64,000 nt of DNA from Salinibacterium sp. NK8237 (GCF_015864955.1 NZ_JADYWE010000001.1:744001-808000); one strand, 5' to 3'. Positions 1 to 8,806 are shown, counted from the stretch's first letter. The notes: generated from the sequence alone by a model not told the origin. Made by a program: numbers and translations.

Positions 1-607
1 CGATGAGCGGGACGAGCCACAACCAGGGGCTGCGGTACGTCACGAGCAGGAGCACCGCGACAACAATCACGGTGGTGATGAGAAGGGTGAAGTCAGCGCC
101 TTCAAAGACGGCGGCGATGTCGACCGCGAATCCTTCAGGACCGCTGAGCAATGCAGTGAGGCCACTCGGAAGGTCGGCGTTGGCTTCAGCCCGAATCTCG
201 TCCGCGCGCTCGGCTTGTTCGCCAGCTTCGGAGAGGGAATCGAGCGGAACCGTAACGATCGCGGTCGTGCCGTCGTCGGAGAACGTCGGTGGTGGAACGA
301 ATCCCTCGGCCGAGAGGTCGCTCAGCGTGCCAGCCGCCTCGGTGATGGCAGCGGTGTCGTCGTCGGTGAGTACATCACCGTCACGCGTGAAGACGAGAAG
401 AGCAACCGTGGAGTCAGCCCCAGGGAGGTCTTCTGCTGCAGCGGCAGCCTGTGCTGATTCGGCTGACTCCGGAAGACCGACGCCGGGAAGGGCGCCCTCT
501 TCGTTGCCCGAACCTGCCGCGAATATTGCGCCCGCCGCGAGAAAGGCGGCGACCAATACGATCCACGAAGTGCGCCGGGCAGTGATGAACGTCCTGAGGC
601 GAGACAT
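1..607 (-). CDS. MMPL/RND-family membrane transporter, N-terminal part (cut by window edge)
   Basis: The minus-strand frame opens at an ATG at 605-607 and runs without a stop off the left edge, so only about 202 N-terminal residues are visible. It starts with a basic stretch and a hydrophobic first membrane segment (about residues 14-32). An extracytoplasmic domain of roughly 130 residues follows, then a second hydrophobic segment (about residues 178-192). This is the architecture of MMPL proteins (mycobacterial membrane protein large), which export lipids, siderophores or drugs using proton motive force. It is divergent from the marR gene, which probably controls it. The substrate cannot be inferred. 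The family call rests on topology and N-terminal similarity only. Confidence 0.8.
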   Translation of the reverse strand, partial: MSRLRTFITARRTSWIVLVAAFLAAGAIFAAGSGNEEGALPGVGLPESAESAQAAAAAEDLPGADSTVALLVFTRDGDVLTDDDTAAITEAAGTLSDLSAEGFVPPPTFSDDGTTAIVTVPLDSLSEAGEQAERADEIRAEANADLPSGLTALLSGPEGFAVDIAAVFEGADFTLLITTVIVVAVLLLVTYRSPWLWLVPLI

Positions 608-637
608 CGCTCTCCTTCTGAAGAAAAGTACTTCGAT

Positions 638-659
638 TAACTAGATATTAGACAAGTTA
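638..659. promoter_or_regulatory. Imperfect inverted repeat, candidate MarR operator
   Basis: Arms TAACTAG and CAAGTTA (complementary at six of seven positions) are separated by 8 bases. The 22-base site sits in the 77-base gap between the divergent MMPL transporter and marR. MarR proteins commonly bind such palindromes over divergent promoters. The binding itself is inferred. Confidence 0.45.
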
Positions 660-684
660 GAAACATAGCGGTAAAGTGAACGGC

Positions 685-1263
685 ATGCAACACACCGAAT
701 CCCCTCCGGAGCGTCCCGACGCGCGACGCCCCACCCAGCTGTTGCGCGACATCCTCGATATCAGCGAAGAGTTCGAGGACCACGTCGGTCGAACCCTTTC
801 GGTCAACCCGACCGACCTCGAAGCGATGAACCACCTGATCATGAGCGGGCCGCTGCCACCGACCGAGCTGTCTCGTCGCCTCAATATCTCGACGCCAGCC
901 GTGACCGCCTCAATAGACCGACTCATCAACGTCGGCCATGTAACGCGGGAACAACATCCCACCGACCGCAGAAGCGTCGTTGTCGTGCCCAACCCGAGTT
1001 CGGTCGCGACCGCCATGGCCACGCTGATGCCCATGATTATGGGGATTGACCGCGTGCTCGACAACTTCGACGACAACGAGAAAGACGTCATCGAGCGCTA
1101 CCTCGATCAGGTCGTCTCCATCTATCGCGCGCAGCTCCCGGAGCCCACCGACGTTCCCTCCCCCAAGCCAGCCGTCGCGCCACCCAAGATTGACCCGCCA
1201 GGTCCACGCCGCACGTCCTGGAAACCAGAAACCCACGTGGGCGACAGCCCGCTCCTGGGCTAA
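685..1263 (+). CDS. MarR-family transcriptional regulator
   Basis: This 192-residue protein has the MarR winged-helix fold: a helical start, then a helix-turn-helix at about residues 57-80 (segment LPPTELSRRLNISTPAVTAS) and a wing containing the typical DRRS motif (about residues 95-98). The last 35 residues are Pro-rich and longer than usual for the family. I chose the ATG at 685 because AAAG lies 8 bases upstream; an in-frame GTG at 676 is the alternative. It is divergent from the MMPL transporter, so it most likely represses that gene and itself and responds to a small ligand. The ligand is unknown. Confidence 0.85.
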   Translation: MQHTESPPERPDARRPTQLLRDILDISEEFEDHVGRTLSVNPTDLEAMNHLIMSGPLPPTELSRRLNISTPAVTASIDRLINVGHVTREQHPTDRRSVVVVPNPSSVATAMATLMPMIMGIDRVLDNFDDNEKDVIERYLDQVVSIYRAQLPEPTDVPSPKPAVAPPKIDPPGPRRTSWKPETHVGDSPLLG

Positions 1264-1305
1264 GAGATACGAGAAGCTTGGCCGCTGACCGTCGAGGCCG
1301 AATGC

Positions 1306-2232
1306 TTAAGCACGGGGATGCGCGGTGCGGTAGCTTTCGCGCAAGCGCTCCGTTGAGACATGGGTATACAGCTGGGTAGTGCCCAGACTGGCATGCCCCA
1401 AAAGCTCCTGCACCGCCCGTAGATCGGCGCCGCCATCGAGCAGATGGGTGGCAGCGGTATGTCTCAACGTGTGGGGGCCGGATCCGCCCGAACCGGGAAC
1501 GTCGGCGAGCAAATGCGCGATCACTTCATACACCGTGCGCGCACTGACACGCTTGCCACGGGCACCCACAAATAGCGGTGCCGCTCCCCCGGTTTCGGCG
1601 GTGAGTTGCGGTCGACCACGCTCGAGATAATCGGCGATGGCGCGTTGAGCCGGAATTCCAAACGGAACCACCCTCTCCTTCGACCCCTTACCCATCACGC
1701 GCACGGTGAGCCGGGAATCATCCACGTCATTCGCACTGAGCCCCACAAGCTCACTCACCCGCAGCGCCGAGGCATAGAGGAGCTCGACAATAGCTCTGTC
1801 CCGCAGCGCTACTGGATCTGCCGTGGACGCCCGCGACTCAACACTCTGCAACATCTCGGCCATCTGATCGCGATTGAGAACCCGGGGCAAGTGCCGGTCG
1901 GCCTTCGGCGCCTTAAGACGAGCCGCGGCATCCAACTCGGTGTAATTATTCTGGGCCAACCACGCGCTGAACGCCCGCGAGGCTGCCGCCCGACGCGCCA
2001 ACGTAGCTTTTGCGAGCCCCTCTTGGGAGGACTGCCACAACCACTCACGCAAGAGTTCGAGATCGAGATCAGCGGGCTCTGTCGCCAACCGCTCTTCCGC
2101 GAAGGCGACGAGGTTGGTGAGATCAGAACGGTAGGAACGAATCGTGTGCACGCTGAAGCCGCGGTCTGCCGAGAGGTACTCGACGAACGTCTCCACAAGG
2201 CGGGGCAGGTTCACCCCTCTATCGTGCGCCAT
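1306..2232 (-). CDS. xerC: Tyrosine recombinase XerC
   Basis: This 308-residue site-specific recombinase resolves chromosome dimers at dif together with a partner XerD. The N-terminal SAM-like core-binding domain covers about residues 1-100 and the catalytic domain about 115-305. The catalytic set is complete: R158, K182, H254-x-x-R257, H280 and the nucleophile Y289. The frame extends upstream to 2322, but ATG 2232 gives the normal family length and avoids the start of the divergent SDR gene. In other actinobacteria xerC lies close to dprA; here five genes separate them. XerC rather than XerD is inferred from that neighbourhood. No phage genes are near, so it is not a prophage integrase. Confidence 0.88.
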   Translation of the reverse strand: MAHDRGVNLPRLVETFVEYLSADRGFSVHTIRSYRSDLTNLVAFAEERLATEPADLDLELLREWLWQSSQEGLAKATLARRAAASRAFSAWLAQNNYTELDAAARLKAPKADRHLPRVLNRDQMAEMLQSVESRASTADPVALRDRAIVELLYASALRVSELVGLSANDVDDSRLTVRVMGKGSKERVVPFGIPAQRAIADYLERGRPQLTAETGGAAPLFVGARGKRVSARTVYEVIAHLLADVPGSGGSGPHTLRHTAATHLLDGGADLRAVQELLGHASLGTTQLYTHVSTERLRESYRTAHPRA

Positions 2233-2270
2233 GCTGACGACAATGGGGCTCGACGCGATAGCGTTTCGGG

Positions 2271-3089
2271 ATGACCATTCAGCCTCCACGCCCCGCTGCC
2301 AGCACGGCCCGCGGCACCGCACTCATCACAGGAGCAACTTCCGGCCTCGGGGCGGAGTTCGCCCATCAACTCGCTTCTGGTGGCTACAACATTGTTCTGG
2401 TAGCGCGAGATCTGGCCAGACTTGAGGCTGTCGCATCCGACCTGCGCTCACGCTACGGCGTCACCGCCGAAGTGCTGAAGGCCGACCTCACCAACGTCGA
2501 CGAACGGGCGATTGTCGAGCAGCGTTTGCACTCGGCGGATGCCCCCATCAGCTATCTAGTGAACAACGCCGGCTACGGACTGGCGCAAGAGTTCGAAACA
2601 AACTCGATCGACGACGAAGAGCGGATGCTGGAGATTCTCGCCACCGTGCCCCTCCGCCTCAGTCACGCAGTGCTCGGCGGCATGCTCAGCCGAGAATCCG
2701 GCACCGTACTTACTGTCGCCAGCATCGCTGCGGGCGCCCCGCTCGGGCTCTATAGCGCGGCAAAAGCATGGCCGCTCAGTTTCAGCCGTTGGGCCAACGC
2801 CCACTACCGCCACCGCGGCGTGACCTTCAGCGCCGTCGCGCCCGGGTTTGTCCGCACTGAATTCCACGCTCGACTCGGCATTGAGCGCGCCGACATGGCC
2901 CCGAAGTGGATGTGGCTCGATGCGAGCTTCGTGGTTCGCTCCGCCCTGCGCTCAGCGGCACGCGGTCGCGCCGTCTCGGTGCCCAGCGTGCGCTACAAAC
3001 TCATCTGGGCTCTGATGAAAGTCACGCAACCACTAATCATGGTCTTCGTCGCGCGCGCAAGTCGTGCCGCTAGCGCTAACGGATCCTGA
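2271..3089 (+). CDS. Short-chain dehydrogenase/reductase (SDR)
   Basis: This 272-residue classical SDR oxidises or reduces an unknown substrate with NAD(P)H. The cofactor motif TGATSGLG is at residues 20-27, NNAG at 98-101, the catalytic serine near 151 and Y161-x-x-x-K165. The segment PGFVRTEF after the active site is also typical. It is divergent from xerC (38 bases between starts) and overlaps the end of the convergent nitroreductase gene by 14 bases. The C-terminal hydrophobic stretch (about residues 243-265) resembles membrane-associated SDRs of the YqjQ/DltE type. The substrate is not predictable. Confidence 0.88.
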   Translation: MTIQPPRPAASTARGTALITGATSGLGAEFAHQLASGGYNIVLVARDLARLEAVASDLRSRYGVTAEVLKADLTNVDERAIVEQRLHSADAPISYLVNNAGYGLAQEFETNSIDDEERMLEILATVPLRLSHAVLGGMLSRESGTVLTVASIAAGAPLGLYSAAKAWPLSFSRWANAHYRHRGVTFSAVAPGFVRTEFHARLGIERADMAPKWMWLDASFVVRSALRSAARGRAVSVPSVRYKLIWALMKVTQPLIMVFVARASRAASANGS

Positions 3090-3948
3090 AACCGCGCGCT
3101 TCGACCTCGTCTTTGAGGTGGTCGCGCATCGCAACCGACGGCCCCGTTACACCCTCCGGCTGGCTGGTGCGGCGGGCGGTGTGCTCGGCCCAACCATATT
3201 CCGAATCAGGAATTTGCGCGCTTGCGCTGGTGACCTGACGGCCCGAGTAGAGACCGTTGGCAATCATGACGTCGTCGTAGTCGCTGACGTGCTTCTCGAT
3301 GTCGTCACCTGAATACTGTTCCCGGTGCACAACGGCCTCGCTCGACAAACGCGGCTTTGTTCCCCGACGCACTCCCTCCCTCGGATGACCGAGAGTGAGA
3401 CCAGCGACGGCAAAGACTCCCTGGGGCAGGCCCAACTCGTCGGCAATCGCCGAAGGCTGATTGCGCACCGAACCAATAGGAACAGCGCCAAGCCCGAGCG
3501 ACTCGGCGGCGACTAGCGCGTTCTCAAGCGCGAGAGCGGCATCGACGGATGCCATAAGGAACATTTCGAGGTTGTCAGCGTCGAATGTGTGCCCCTGTCG
3601 CTCGGCGAGGTAGTGAAAACGGGACACATCGGCGCAGAAGATCAGCATGACAGGGGCTTCAGCGACGTAGCGCTGGTCGCCAACTAGGTGAGCCAGGCGA
3701 GCACGGCGCTCTGCATCCTCAACGACGATGATGCTGAACGCCTGCAGGTTAGATGACGTCGGGGCGCTGCGGGCAGACACCAAGATTGCTTCCAGCGCCT
3801 CCGCCGCAATCGGTGTCGGCTCAAAGCTGCGAATCGACTCGTGGCTCGTGAGCACCCGAATCGTATCTGTGATGAACTCGGGCGAAATCTCCCGCTGCTC
3901 TTGTTCGATTCGAGATGTGGGTGCGGTATTTATTGAGCCCAAAGTCAT
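3076..3948 (-). CDS. NADPH-dependent nitroreductase-family oxidoreductase (NfsA/Frp-like)
   Basis: This 290-residue FMN enzyme begins its conserved core at about residue 33 with the segment HESIRSFEP, the usual SxRxF-like FMN phosphate-binding start. The SAPTSSNLQ segment (about 60-68) and a family-like GLGAVPIGSVRN segment (about 152-163) follow. The extended C-terminal part is like NfsA/Frp enzymes, which reduce nitro compounds, quinones or flavins with NAD(P)H. It is a free-standing gene that converges on the SDR. The true substrate is unknown. It is not the C-terminal domain of FbiB, which carries a different nitroreductase subfamily. Confidence 0.85.
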   Translation of the reverse strand: MTLGSINTAPTSRIEQEQREISPEFITDTIRVLTSHESIRSFEPTPIAAEALEAILVSARSAPTSSNLQAFSIIVVEDAERRARLAHLVGDQRYVAEAPVMLIFCADVSRFHYLAERQGHTFDADNLEMFLMASVDAALALENALVAAESLGLGAVPIGSVRNQPSAIADELGLPQGVFAVAGLTLGHPREGVRRGTKPRLSSEAVVHREQYSGDDIEKHVSDYDDVMIANGLYSGRQVTSASAQIPDSEYGWAEHTARRTSQPEGVTGPSVAMRDHLKDEVEARGFRIR

Positions 3949-4023
3949 AGTTCAATGATTTCACGGCGCACTGGATGCTTCGTGCACACGCGACGCGAAC
4001 GAGAAGCGTGCAGCAAGCCCGAG

Positions 4024-4953
4024 CTAGTCGGAGGCCGCCACTTCTGCCGCATTGAACGTGGAGTTTTTGGCTGAGAACGTCTCGAGGCGCTGCTCGGGCG
4101 TCATCGCTTCGACTTGCGCCCACGCTTCAGCAGAGTGGCCCGTGATCTCCGTGGTGTCGCCGACCGGAATGATCGAGTGCACGGTCTGCTTCTCGTAGAC
4201 GTGCACAACGTTGACCGACTGCCCGTAGTCAACTCCGGAAAGCAGTCGTTCATGGGCACTGAGGTCGAGGGTGTAACACGTCGCTGACGCGACGGAAACA
4301 GGGATGCCAGCGAAAGTCGAATGTGTCGAATAGTGCAAATGGCCGCCCAGAATCGCACGAACGTCGCTGCCCTGCAGAACTTCCGCGAGCCGGTCTTGGC
4401 CCTGCAGCTCAAGCATCCCCATCGCCTCCAACATCGGGGTAGGAATGGGCGGATGATGCACCGCCAGAAGCGTGCCGTGCGGTGCCGGGGTGGCCAGTTC
4501 GTTGCGCAACCACTCCAACTGTTCGTCGCCGATCTCGCCGTGGTGGTAGCCAGGCACCGTGGTGTCGAAAGAGATGATGCGCAATCCGTCGATCATGTAG
4601 ACCCGGTCTTGCGGGGCATCCGATTCTTCGTCGAACAGCAGCGATGAGTACTGGGCGCGCTCGTCGTGATTACCCATCACCCAAATGATCTCAGCATTCA
4701 TGCGTTTCGCTGCCGGCTCGACGATTGCACGCAAACGCACGTAAGCGTCGGGCTCGCCCAGATCGGCGAGGTCTCCCGTGAACACGATGGCTTGAGGATT
4801 CGCGGTCGAGCGCTCAAGTTGAGCAAGTGCCTGCTCGAGGTGAGCGATCGTGTTGACGGCCCCATACAGCGGTCGACCGCCGGCGAGCAGATGCGTGTCG
4901 CTGACATGCGCGATGACGTGGCTGGGGGCAGGATATTGGCCGAGTTGAATCAC
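4024..4953 (-). CDS. Calcineurin-like metallophosphoesterase (class III cyclic-nucleotide phosphodiesterase type)
   Basis: This 309-residue protein carries all five metal-binding motifs of the family in order: DTH (D19, H21), GD in FTGDLADLG (about 59-67), GNHDE (about 94-98), HH in AVHHPP (about 163-168) and the GHLH segment (about 197-200). These bind two metals and hydrolyse phosphodiesters. The order and spacing match CpdA and mycobacterial Rv0805, which act on cAMP. The activity on cAMP is inferred from family resemblance. It lies between the nitroreductase gene and putP and is separated from putP by a terminator hairpin. Confidence 0.85.
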   Translation of the reverse strand: MIQLGQYPAPSHVIAHVSDTHLLAGGRPLYGAVNTIAHLEQALAQLERSTANPQAIVFTGDLADLGEPDAYVRLRAIVEPAAKRMNAEIIWVMGNHDERAQYSSLLFDEESDAPQDRVYMIDGLRIISFDTTVPGYHHGEIGDEQLEWLRNELATPAPHGTLLAVHHPPIPTPMLEAMGMLELQGQDRLAEVLQGSDVRAILGGHLHYSTHSTFAGIPVSVASATCYTLDLSAHERLLSGVDYGQSVNVVHVYEKQTVHSIIPVGDTTEITGHSAEAWAQVEAMTPEQRLETFSAKNSTFNAAEVAASD

Positions 4954-5031
4954 AAGCCAAGCCTAGGGCGCGCCCCTGTCATCCGCCGTGAATTCTGAGA
5001 ACTTTGCGGGAGACGCTCCCGCAGCGTTCAT

Positions 5032-5071
5032 AAAAAACGCCCGCCCCCACAATTGTGGAGGCGGGCGTTTT
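5032..5071 (-). terminator. Intrinsic terminator downstream of putP
   Basis: A long, GC-rich inverted repeat centred on AATT has arms AACGCCCGCC(C)CCAC and GTGG(A)GGCGGGCGTT. On the minus strand it is followed by a run of T, directly after the putP stop at 5113. The plus-strand side also ends in TTTT, so it may work in both directions, but no plus-strand gene ends here. Confidence 0.85.
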
Positions 5072-5112
5072 GTGTTGTCGACCTAGCTAACGTGCGCCGC
5101 TAGGCCAGAGCA

Positions 5113-6633
5113 TTAGTCCTTCTTGTCGAAGACGGGCAACGTGACCGTTCCCGTACGAACGCTCTCGACTGCAGAGTCGAACTCGGCAACAATGTTGTCG
5201 CTGTGCTTGAAAGTGAACAAGCTCACGACAATCGCAACAACGAGGTTGAGGATGAAGCCAGGCACGATTTCGTACATGACTCCGGAGAGCGCGTCGCTGT
5301 TGCCCCAGATAACGACAGTGACAGCACCGACGATCATTCCGGCGATGGCACCGGGAGCCGTGAGCTTGCGCCAGAACAGCGACAGCAGCACGATCGGGCC
5401 GAACGCTGCGCCGAAGCCGGCCCAGGCGTAACCGACGAGGTCAAGAACCGACGCCTGCGGGTCGAGTGCGATCAGGATTGCGACGATCGACACGATCAGA
5501 ACTCCGAAACGACCGAGGACAACCTGTGCCTTAGGAGTGGCTTCCTTCTTGGCGACGATTTTGAAGAGGTCTTCGACGAGAGCCGAGGACGACACGATCA
5601 ACTGCGACGAGATCGTGCTCATCACAGCGGCGAGCACTGCGGCGAGAACGAAGCCAGCGATGAGCGGGTGGAAGAAGATCTGCGACAGCTCAAGGAAGAC
5701 CTTCTCGGGGTCGTCCAACGTGAGGTCGGGGTTTTGCTGGAAGTACGCGATACCGATGAGAGCCGAAGCGAGCGCGCCCAGAACGGAGACGATCATCCAG
5801 CTGATGCCGATGCGGCGACCGGCTACGGCATCCCCGGGGGAACGCAGCGCCATGAAGCGAACGAGGATGTGCGGTTGACCGAAGTAACCAAGGCCCCACG
5901 CTGCAGCAGAGATAGCGGCGATCGCGGAACCGCCGAAGAGGTTGAGCATGTCGACTTCTTCGGTGCTGACAGCGCGGATCGATTCCATCGCACCATCGAT
6001 GCCGCCGACCTGAGAGATTCCGATGATAGGAACGAAAATCAGGGCGAGGAAAATCATGATGCCCTGAACTACGTCTGTGTAGGTCGCGCCGATGAAGCCG
6101 CCGAAGAGGGTGTAGAGAACGGTAACGCCACCGACGAGAAGCATGCCGAGGAGGTACTCCGAGTTGAAGGCGCTCTCGAAGAACTTGCCGCCGGCCACCA
6201 TGCCAGAGGAGACGTAGAACGTGAAGAACACGAGGGTGATGATGCCGGCGGTGACGCGCAGGATGTGCGTCTTGTCTCGCAGACGGTTCTCGAAGAAGCT
6301 CGGCACTGTGATCGAGTTCTTAGAAACCTCGGTGTAGGCACGCAACCGTGGGGCTACGAACTTCCAGTTGAGCCAGGCGCCGACCGTAAGGCCGATGGCG
6401 ATCCACGCTTCAACGAGGCCTCCAACGTAGAAGGCTCCGGGGAGTCCGAGAAGGAGCCAACCCGACATGTCGGATGCTCCAGCGCTGAGGGCTGCGACGC
6501 CGGGGCTGAGTTTGCGGCCAGCGAGCATGTAGTCGTCAAGGTTGGTGGTGCGCTTGTACGCCCACCAGCCGATCCCAAGCATTGCAGCCAGATAAATTAC
6601 CATCGCGATAATTTGGAAGGTTAAATCGTTCAC
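5113..6633 (-). CDS. putP: Sodium/proline symporter PutP
   Basis: This 506-residue sodium:solute symporter imports proline with sodium. About 13 hydrophobic segments are visible. The SSS-family signatures include SAGASDMSGWLLLGLPG near the N-terminus (the PutP Na-binding region) and YVSSGMVAGGKFFES. Downstream is FGQPHILVRFMALRSP, characteristic of PutP. I chose GTG 6633 because AGAAAGG lies 7 bases upstream; the in-frame ATG at 6654 would place that ribosome-binding site inside the gene. It is a single-gene unit ended by the hairpin at 5032-5071. The neighbours show no proline catabolism gene, so uptake may serve osmoprotection or nutrition. Confidence 0.92.
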   Translation of the reverse strand: MNDLTFQIIAMVIYLAAMLGIGWWAYKRTTNLDDYMLAGRKLSPGVAALSAGASDMSGWLLLGLPGAFYVGGLVEAWIAIGLTVGAWLNWKFVAPRLRAYTEVSKNSITVPSFFENRLRDKTHILRVTAGIITLVFFTFYVSSGMVAGGKFFESAFNSEYLLGMLLVGGVTVLYTLFGGFIGATYTDVVQGIMIFLALIFVPIIGISQVGGIDGAMESIRAVSTEEVDMLNLFGGSAIAAISAAAWGLGYFGQPHILVRFMALRSPGDAVAGRRIGISWMIVSVLGALASALIGIAYFQQNPDLTLDDPEKVFLELSQIFFHPLIAGFVLAAVLAAVMSTISSQLIVSSSALVEDLFKIVAKKEATPKAQVVLGRFGVLIVSIVAILIALDPQASVLDLVGYAWAGFGAAFGPIVLLSLFWRKLTAPGAIAGMIVGAVTVVIWGNSDALSGVMYEIVPGFILNLVVAIVVSLFTFKHSDNIVAEFDSAVESVRTGTVTLPVFDKKD

Positions 6634-6861
6634 AGTGTTGCCTTTCTCATGCATGTGCGTGGGTTAAGCCTGTCTACCCTCGCAGAGATAAGGATTAGTA
6701 ACAATCTAAAGAGCCGCGCATGAAACGTAAAGAAATCTAATGATTACCCCTCAGAACGCAGCTATACCGCAGGATGGTCGCGCTGACACACGAGTTTTGC
6801 GTGACTCGCGAGAGATTCACAGCTTTCACCCCTGCGCCCTATCCGCAATTGTCCCCCTAAA

Positions 6862-6875
6862 GTACCGATTGGTAC
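6862..6875. promoter_or_regulatory. Perfect inverted repeat in the promoter of the P-loop kinase
   Basis: GTACC-GATT-GGTAC, a 5-base perfect repeat with a 4-base centre, lies 5 bases upstream of the -10 element and so covers the -10/-35 spacer. Its position suits a repressor site. No regulator gene is adjacent. Confidence 0.35.
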
Positions 6876-6880
6876 AGACC

Positions 6881-6886
6881 TATAAT
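6881..6886 (+). promoter_or_regulatory. Consensus -10 element (TATAAT), probably for a leaderless transcript
   Basis: A perfect TATAAT ends 9 bases before the ATG at 6896, so transcription should start at or within a few bases of the start codon. No ribosome-binding site fits in that space. This supports the ATG at 6896 rather than the open frame reaching back to 6740. Confidence 0.6.
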
Positions 6887-6895
6887 TGCGCAACC

Positions 6896-7465
6896 ATGAC
6901 CCTCGCCTCAATCCTCGCCGCGTTAGCAGAGCTCCCGGCGTCTCCTCACACGCAACTGATTGGTGTGTCTGGTTTCTGCGGTGCCGGCAAGTCCACTCTC
7001 GCTCGGGCTCTCGCCGCGGAGCTTCCGGGATGCGTGCGTATTCGGGGAGATGACTTCCTCAACCCTGAGAAGTCTCATGAACGTTCCTCTGACTGGTCAG
7101 GGGTCGAGCGGCTGCGGCTTCGCAACGAAGTGCTTGACCCTGTGCGGAGAGGCATTTCGGGTTCCTTTCGAAGATTTGATTGGGCTGCGCGCGCTCTTGG
7201 CGCTGCGGAGCCTTTGCCCGAAGCCAAAATTGTCGTTGTTGATCTGATTGGACTCTTTCATCCAGAGCTCGCTGGAGCTTGGGACCTCACCGTGTGGGTT
7301 GACGTAGGACTCGCGCAGGCGACCGAACAGGGCAAGGCTCGTGACCGCCGACTTGGGCGCCAGCATGAGCGTTTGTGGGATGAGGTATGGGTTCCCAACG
7401 AGCAAGACTTTGTTGAACGCTTCGACCCGCGGTCACATGCCGATGTTCTGTATCAGCAGGGTTAG
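6896..7465 (+). CDS. Small P-loop kinase of the uridine kinase/phosphoribulokinase superfamily
   Basis: This 189-residue protein has a Walker A motif GFCGAGKST at residues 26-34, followed by a DDF acidic pair (about residues 48-50) and a hydrophobic strand ending in VVVDLIG that resembles Walker B. The layout matches uridine kinase-like proteins that phosphorylate a nucleoside or small alcohol with ATP. The substrate is unknown. The start is set by the TATAAT at 6881-6886, giving an almost leaderless message. It is a stand-alone gene facing away from putP and converging on dprA. Confidence 0.75.
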   Translation: MTLASILAALAELPASPHTQLIGVSGFCGAGKSTLARALAAELPGCVRIRGDDFLNPEKSHERSSDWSGVERLRLRNEVLDPVRRGISGSFRRFDWAARALGAAEPLPEAKIVVVDLIGLFHPELAGAWDLTVWVDVGLAQATEQGKARDRRLGRQHERLWDEVWVPNEQDFVERFDPRSHADVLYQQG

Positions 7466-7519
7466 CCCCTCGCCCCTGAGAGCACACGTGCTGCTCATTG
7501 AGGTAGTGACCGGCGGAGA

Positions 7520-8806
7520 TTAGCGCCCGCGGGTCTTGCCCGCGAGTTTCCACCCGCGCTCCGTTTCGGCGACGCGACCGTCGAGTTCGAGCAACCCGAG
7601 CTGGGCGCGAACCGTGGAGATCGCGAGGCCGCTGCGCGCGGCAATGTCATCGGTGGTGCGGGCGCTGCGAGCGCTGAGGGCATCGAGAAGGCGCGTGGTC
7701 TCGGTGTTGGCGGGGCTGCCAGCATCGGGATGCTCACTCGGCGTTTGTGTAGTGCCCGCGGCGTCTGTCGCGTCGTCGACCGACAGGAGTGCTTGCTTGA
7801 GAGGCGCGAGCTCGGCCATTTGGTCGGGGTTGGTGACGCACACGGCATCGTAGTCACGGATGAGGCGGTGGCAGCCTGCTGAGGCAGCGCTCGTAACCGG
7901 CCCGGGCACTGCACCGAGCGGGCGCCCGAGGGCAGCAGCGTGACCTGCCGTATTAAGCGACCCCGAACGCCAGCCTGCTTCGAGAACGACCGTGGCCAGG
8001 CTGGCAGCGGCTATCAATCTGTTGCGTTGCAAAAATCTCCATTTGGTTGGCGGTGAGCCGCACGGGAGTTCGGAAATCACCACGCCGTTTTCGACGATGC
8101 GGCCGAGGAGCGCGTCATGACCGCTCGGGTAGAAGCGGTCCACTCCCCCGGCGAGAAAGGCGACAGTGAGTCCTTGGCTGGCGAGAGCAGCGCGGTGGGC
8201 CATGCCGTCGATTCCGTAGGCGGCACCGGACACGATCGTGTAGCCACGATCGACGAGACCGGCGGAAGCTTCCATCGTGATGTGTTCGCCATAGCCGGTC
8301 GCCGCGCGCGCACCGACGAGGGCTATGCCGCGATCGATTCCGGCGAGAGCTTCGTCGGTTCCGCGCACCCAGAGCGCCGAGGGCGCGTGCCAGTCGAGAT
8401 CGTTGAGCCGCGACGGCCACAGGGTGTCGTCGGGCGTGAGCAGGCGTGCACCAAAACGGGCGGCCTGCCGCAGAGCGATGAGCGCGGTGTTGGACTTGAG
8501 CCGCGGCATCCAGCGCTCGATTGCTTGAGCCATGTCGCCATCAGCCACCGCGTCACCGCCCGTTGACAGAGCGGCAGCGAAGCGTTCTGGTTCCCACCGT
8601 TCGACAACGCCGGCGAGTGCTCGCACGGCACCGAGTTGCTGAATGGCGCAACCAGCAAGACGATCGCCGGGCTCCGCAAGGCCACTCCACGTTGCTCGCG
8701 CGAAACGTTCTTCGATCGCGTCGCGATCGAGATCGACACCGCCGTCGACGCTGACTGCTTTCACGAGAGTCGCAACTTCTGATTCTTTGAGTCCAAACAT
8801 GCTCAC
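7520..8806 (-). CDS. dprA: DNA-processing protein DprA
   Basis: This 428-residue protein loads RecA onto incoming single-stranded DNA during transformation. The Rossmann-like domain carries the family motifs GARAATGYGE and SGAAYGIDGMAH, and later VLEAGWRSGSLNTA and PGPVTSAASAG. A C-terminal winged-helix domain (last 65 residues, beginning RLLDALSARSARTTDDIAAR) is present. The N-terminal 110 residues are less conserved. Its GTG start overlaps the comM stop by 4 bases (GTGA); ATG 8800 is an alternative. It is the third gene of yraN-comM-dprA, translationally coupled throughout. This is a common actinobacterial trio even where competence is not known. Confidence 0.93.
   Translation of the reverse strand: MSMFGLKESEVATLVKAVSVDGGVDLDRDAIEERFARATWSGLAEPGDRLAGCAIQQLGAVRALAGVVERWEPERFAAALSTGGDAVADGDMAQAIERWMPRLKSNTALIALRQAARFGARLLTPDDTLWPSRLNDLDWHAPSALWVRGTDEALAGIDRGIALVGARAATGYGEHITMEASAGLVDRGYTIVSGAAYGIDGMAHRAALASQGLTVAFLAGGVDRFYPSGHDALLGRIVENGVVISELPCGSPPTKWRFLQRNRLIAAASLATVVLEAGWRSGSLNTAGHAAALGRPLGAVPGPVTSAASAGCHRLIRDYDAVCVTNPDQMAELAPLKQALLSVDDATDAAGTTQTPSEHPDAGSPANTETTRLLDALSARSARTTDDIAARSGLAISTVRAQLGLLELDGRVAETERGWKLAGKTRGR

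Noticed and set aside
1306..2232. Prophage or integrative element because of a tyrosine recombinase
   Set aside because: No phage genes, attachment repeats or adjacent tRNA; length and motifs fit the housekeeping XerC.
3076..3948. The nitroreductase as the missing FbiB C-terminal domain
   Set aside because: It is of the NfsA/Frp type by its extended C-terminus and lies 40 kb from cofE, so a role in F420 synthesis is not supported.
5203..6624. A 473-codon plus-strand frame opposite putP
   Set aside because: The minus-strand PutP is recognisable along its full length; the antisense product is Asp/Glu/Arg-rich with no domain.
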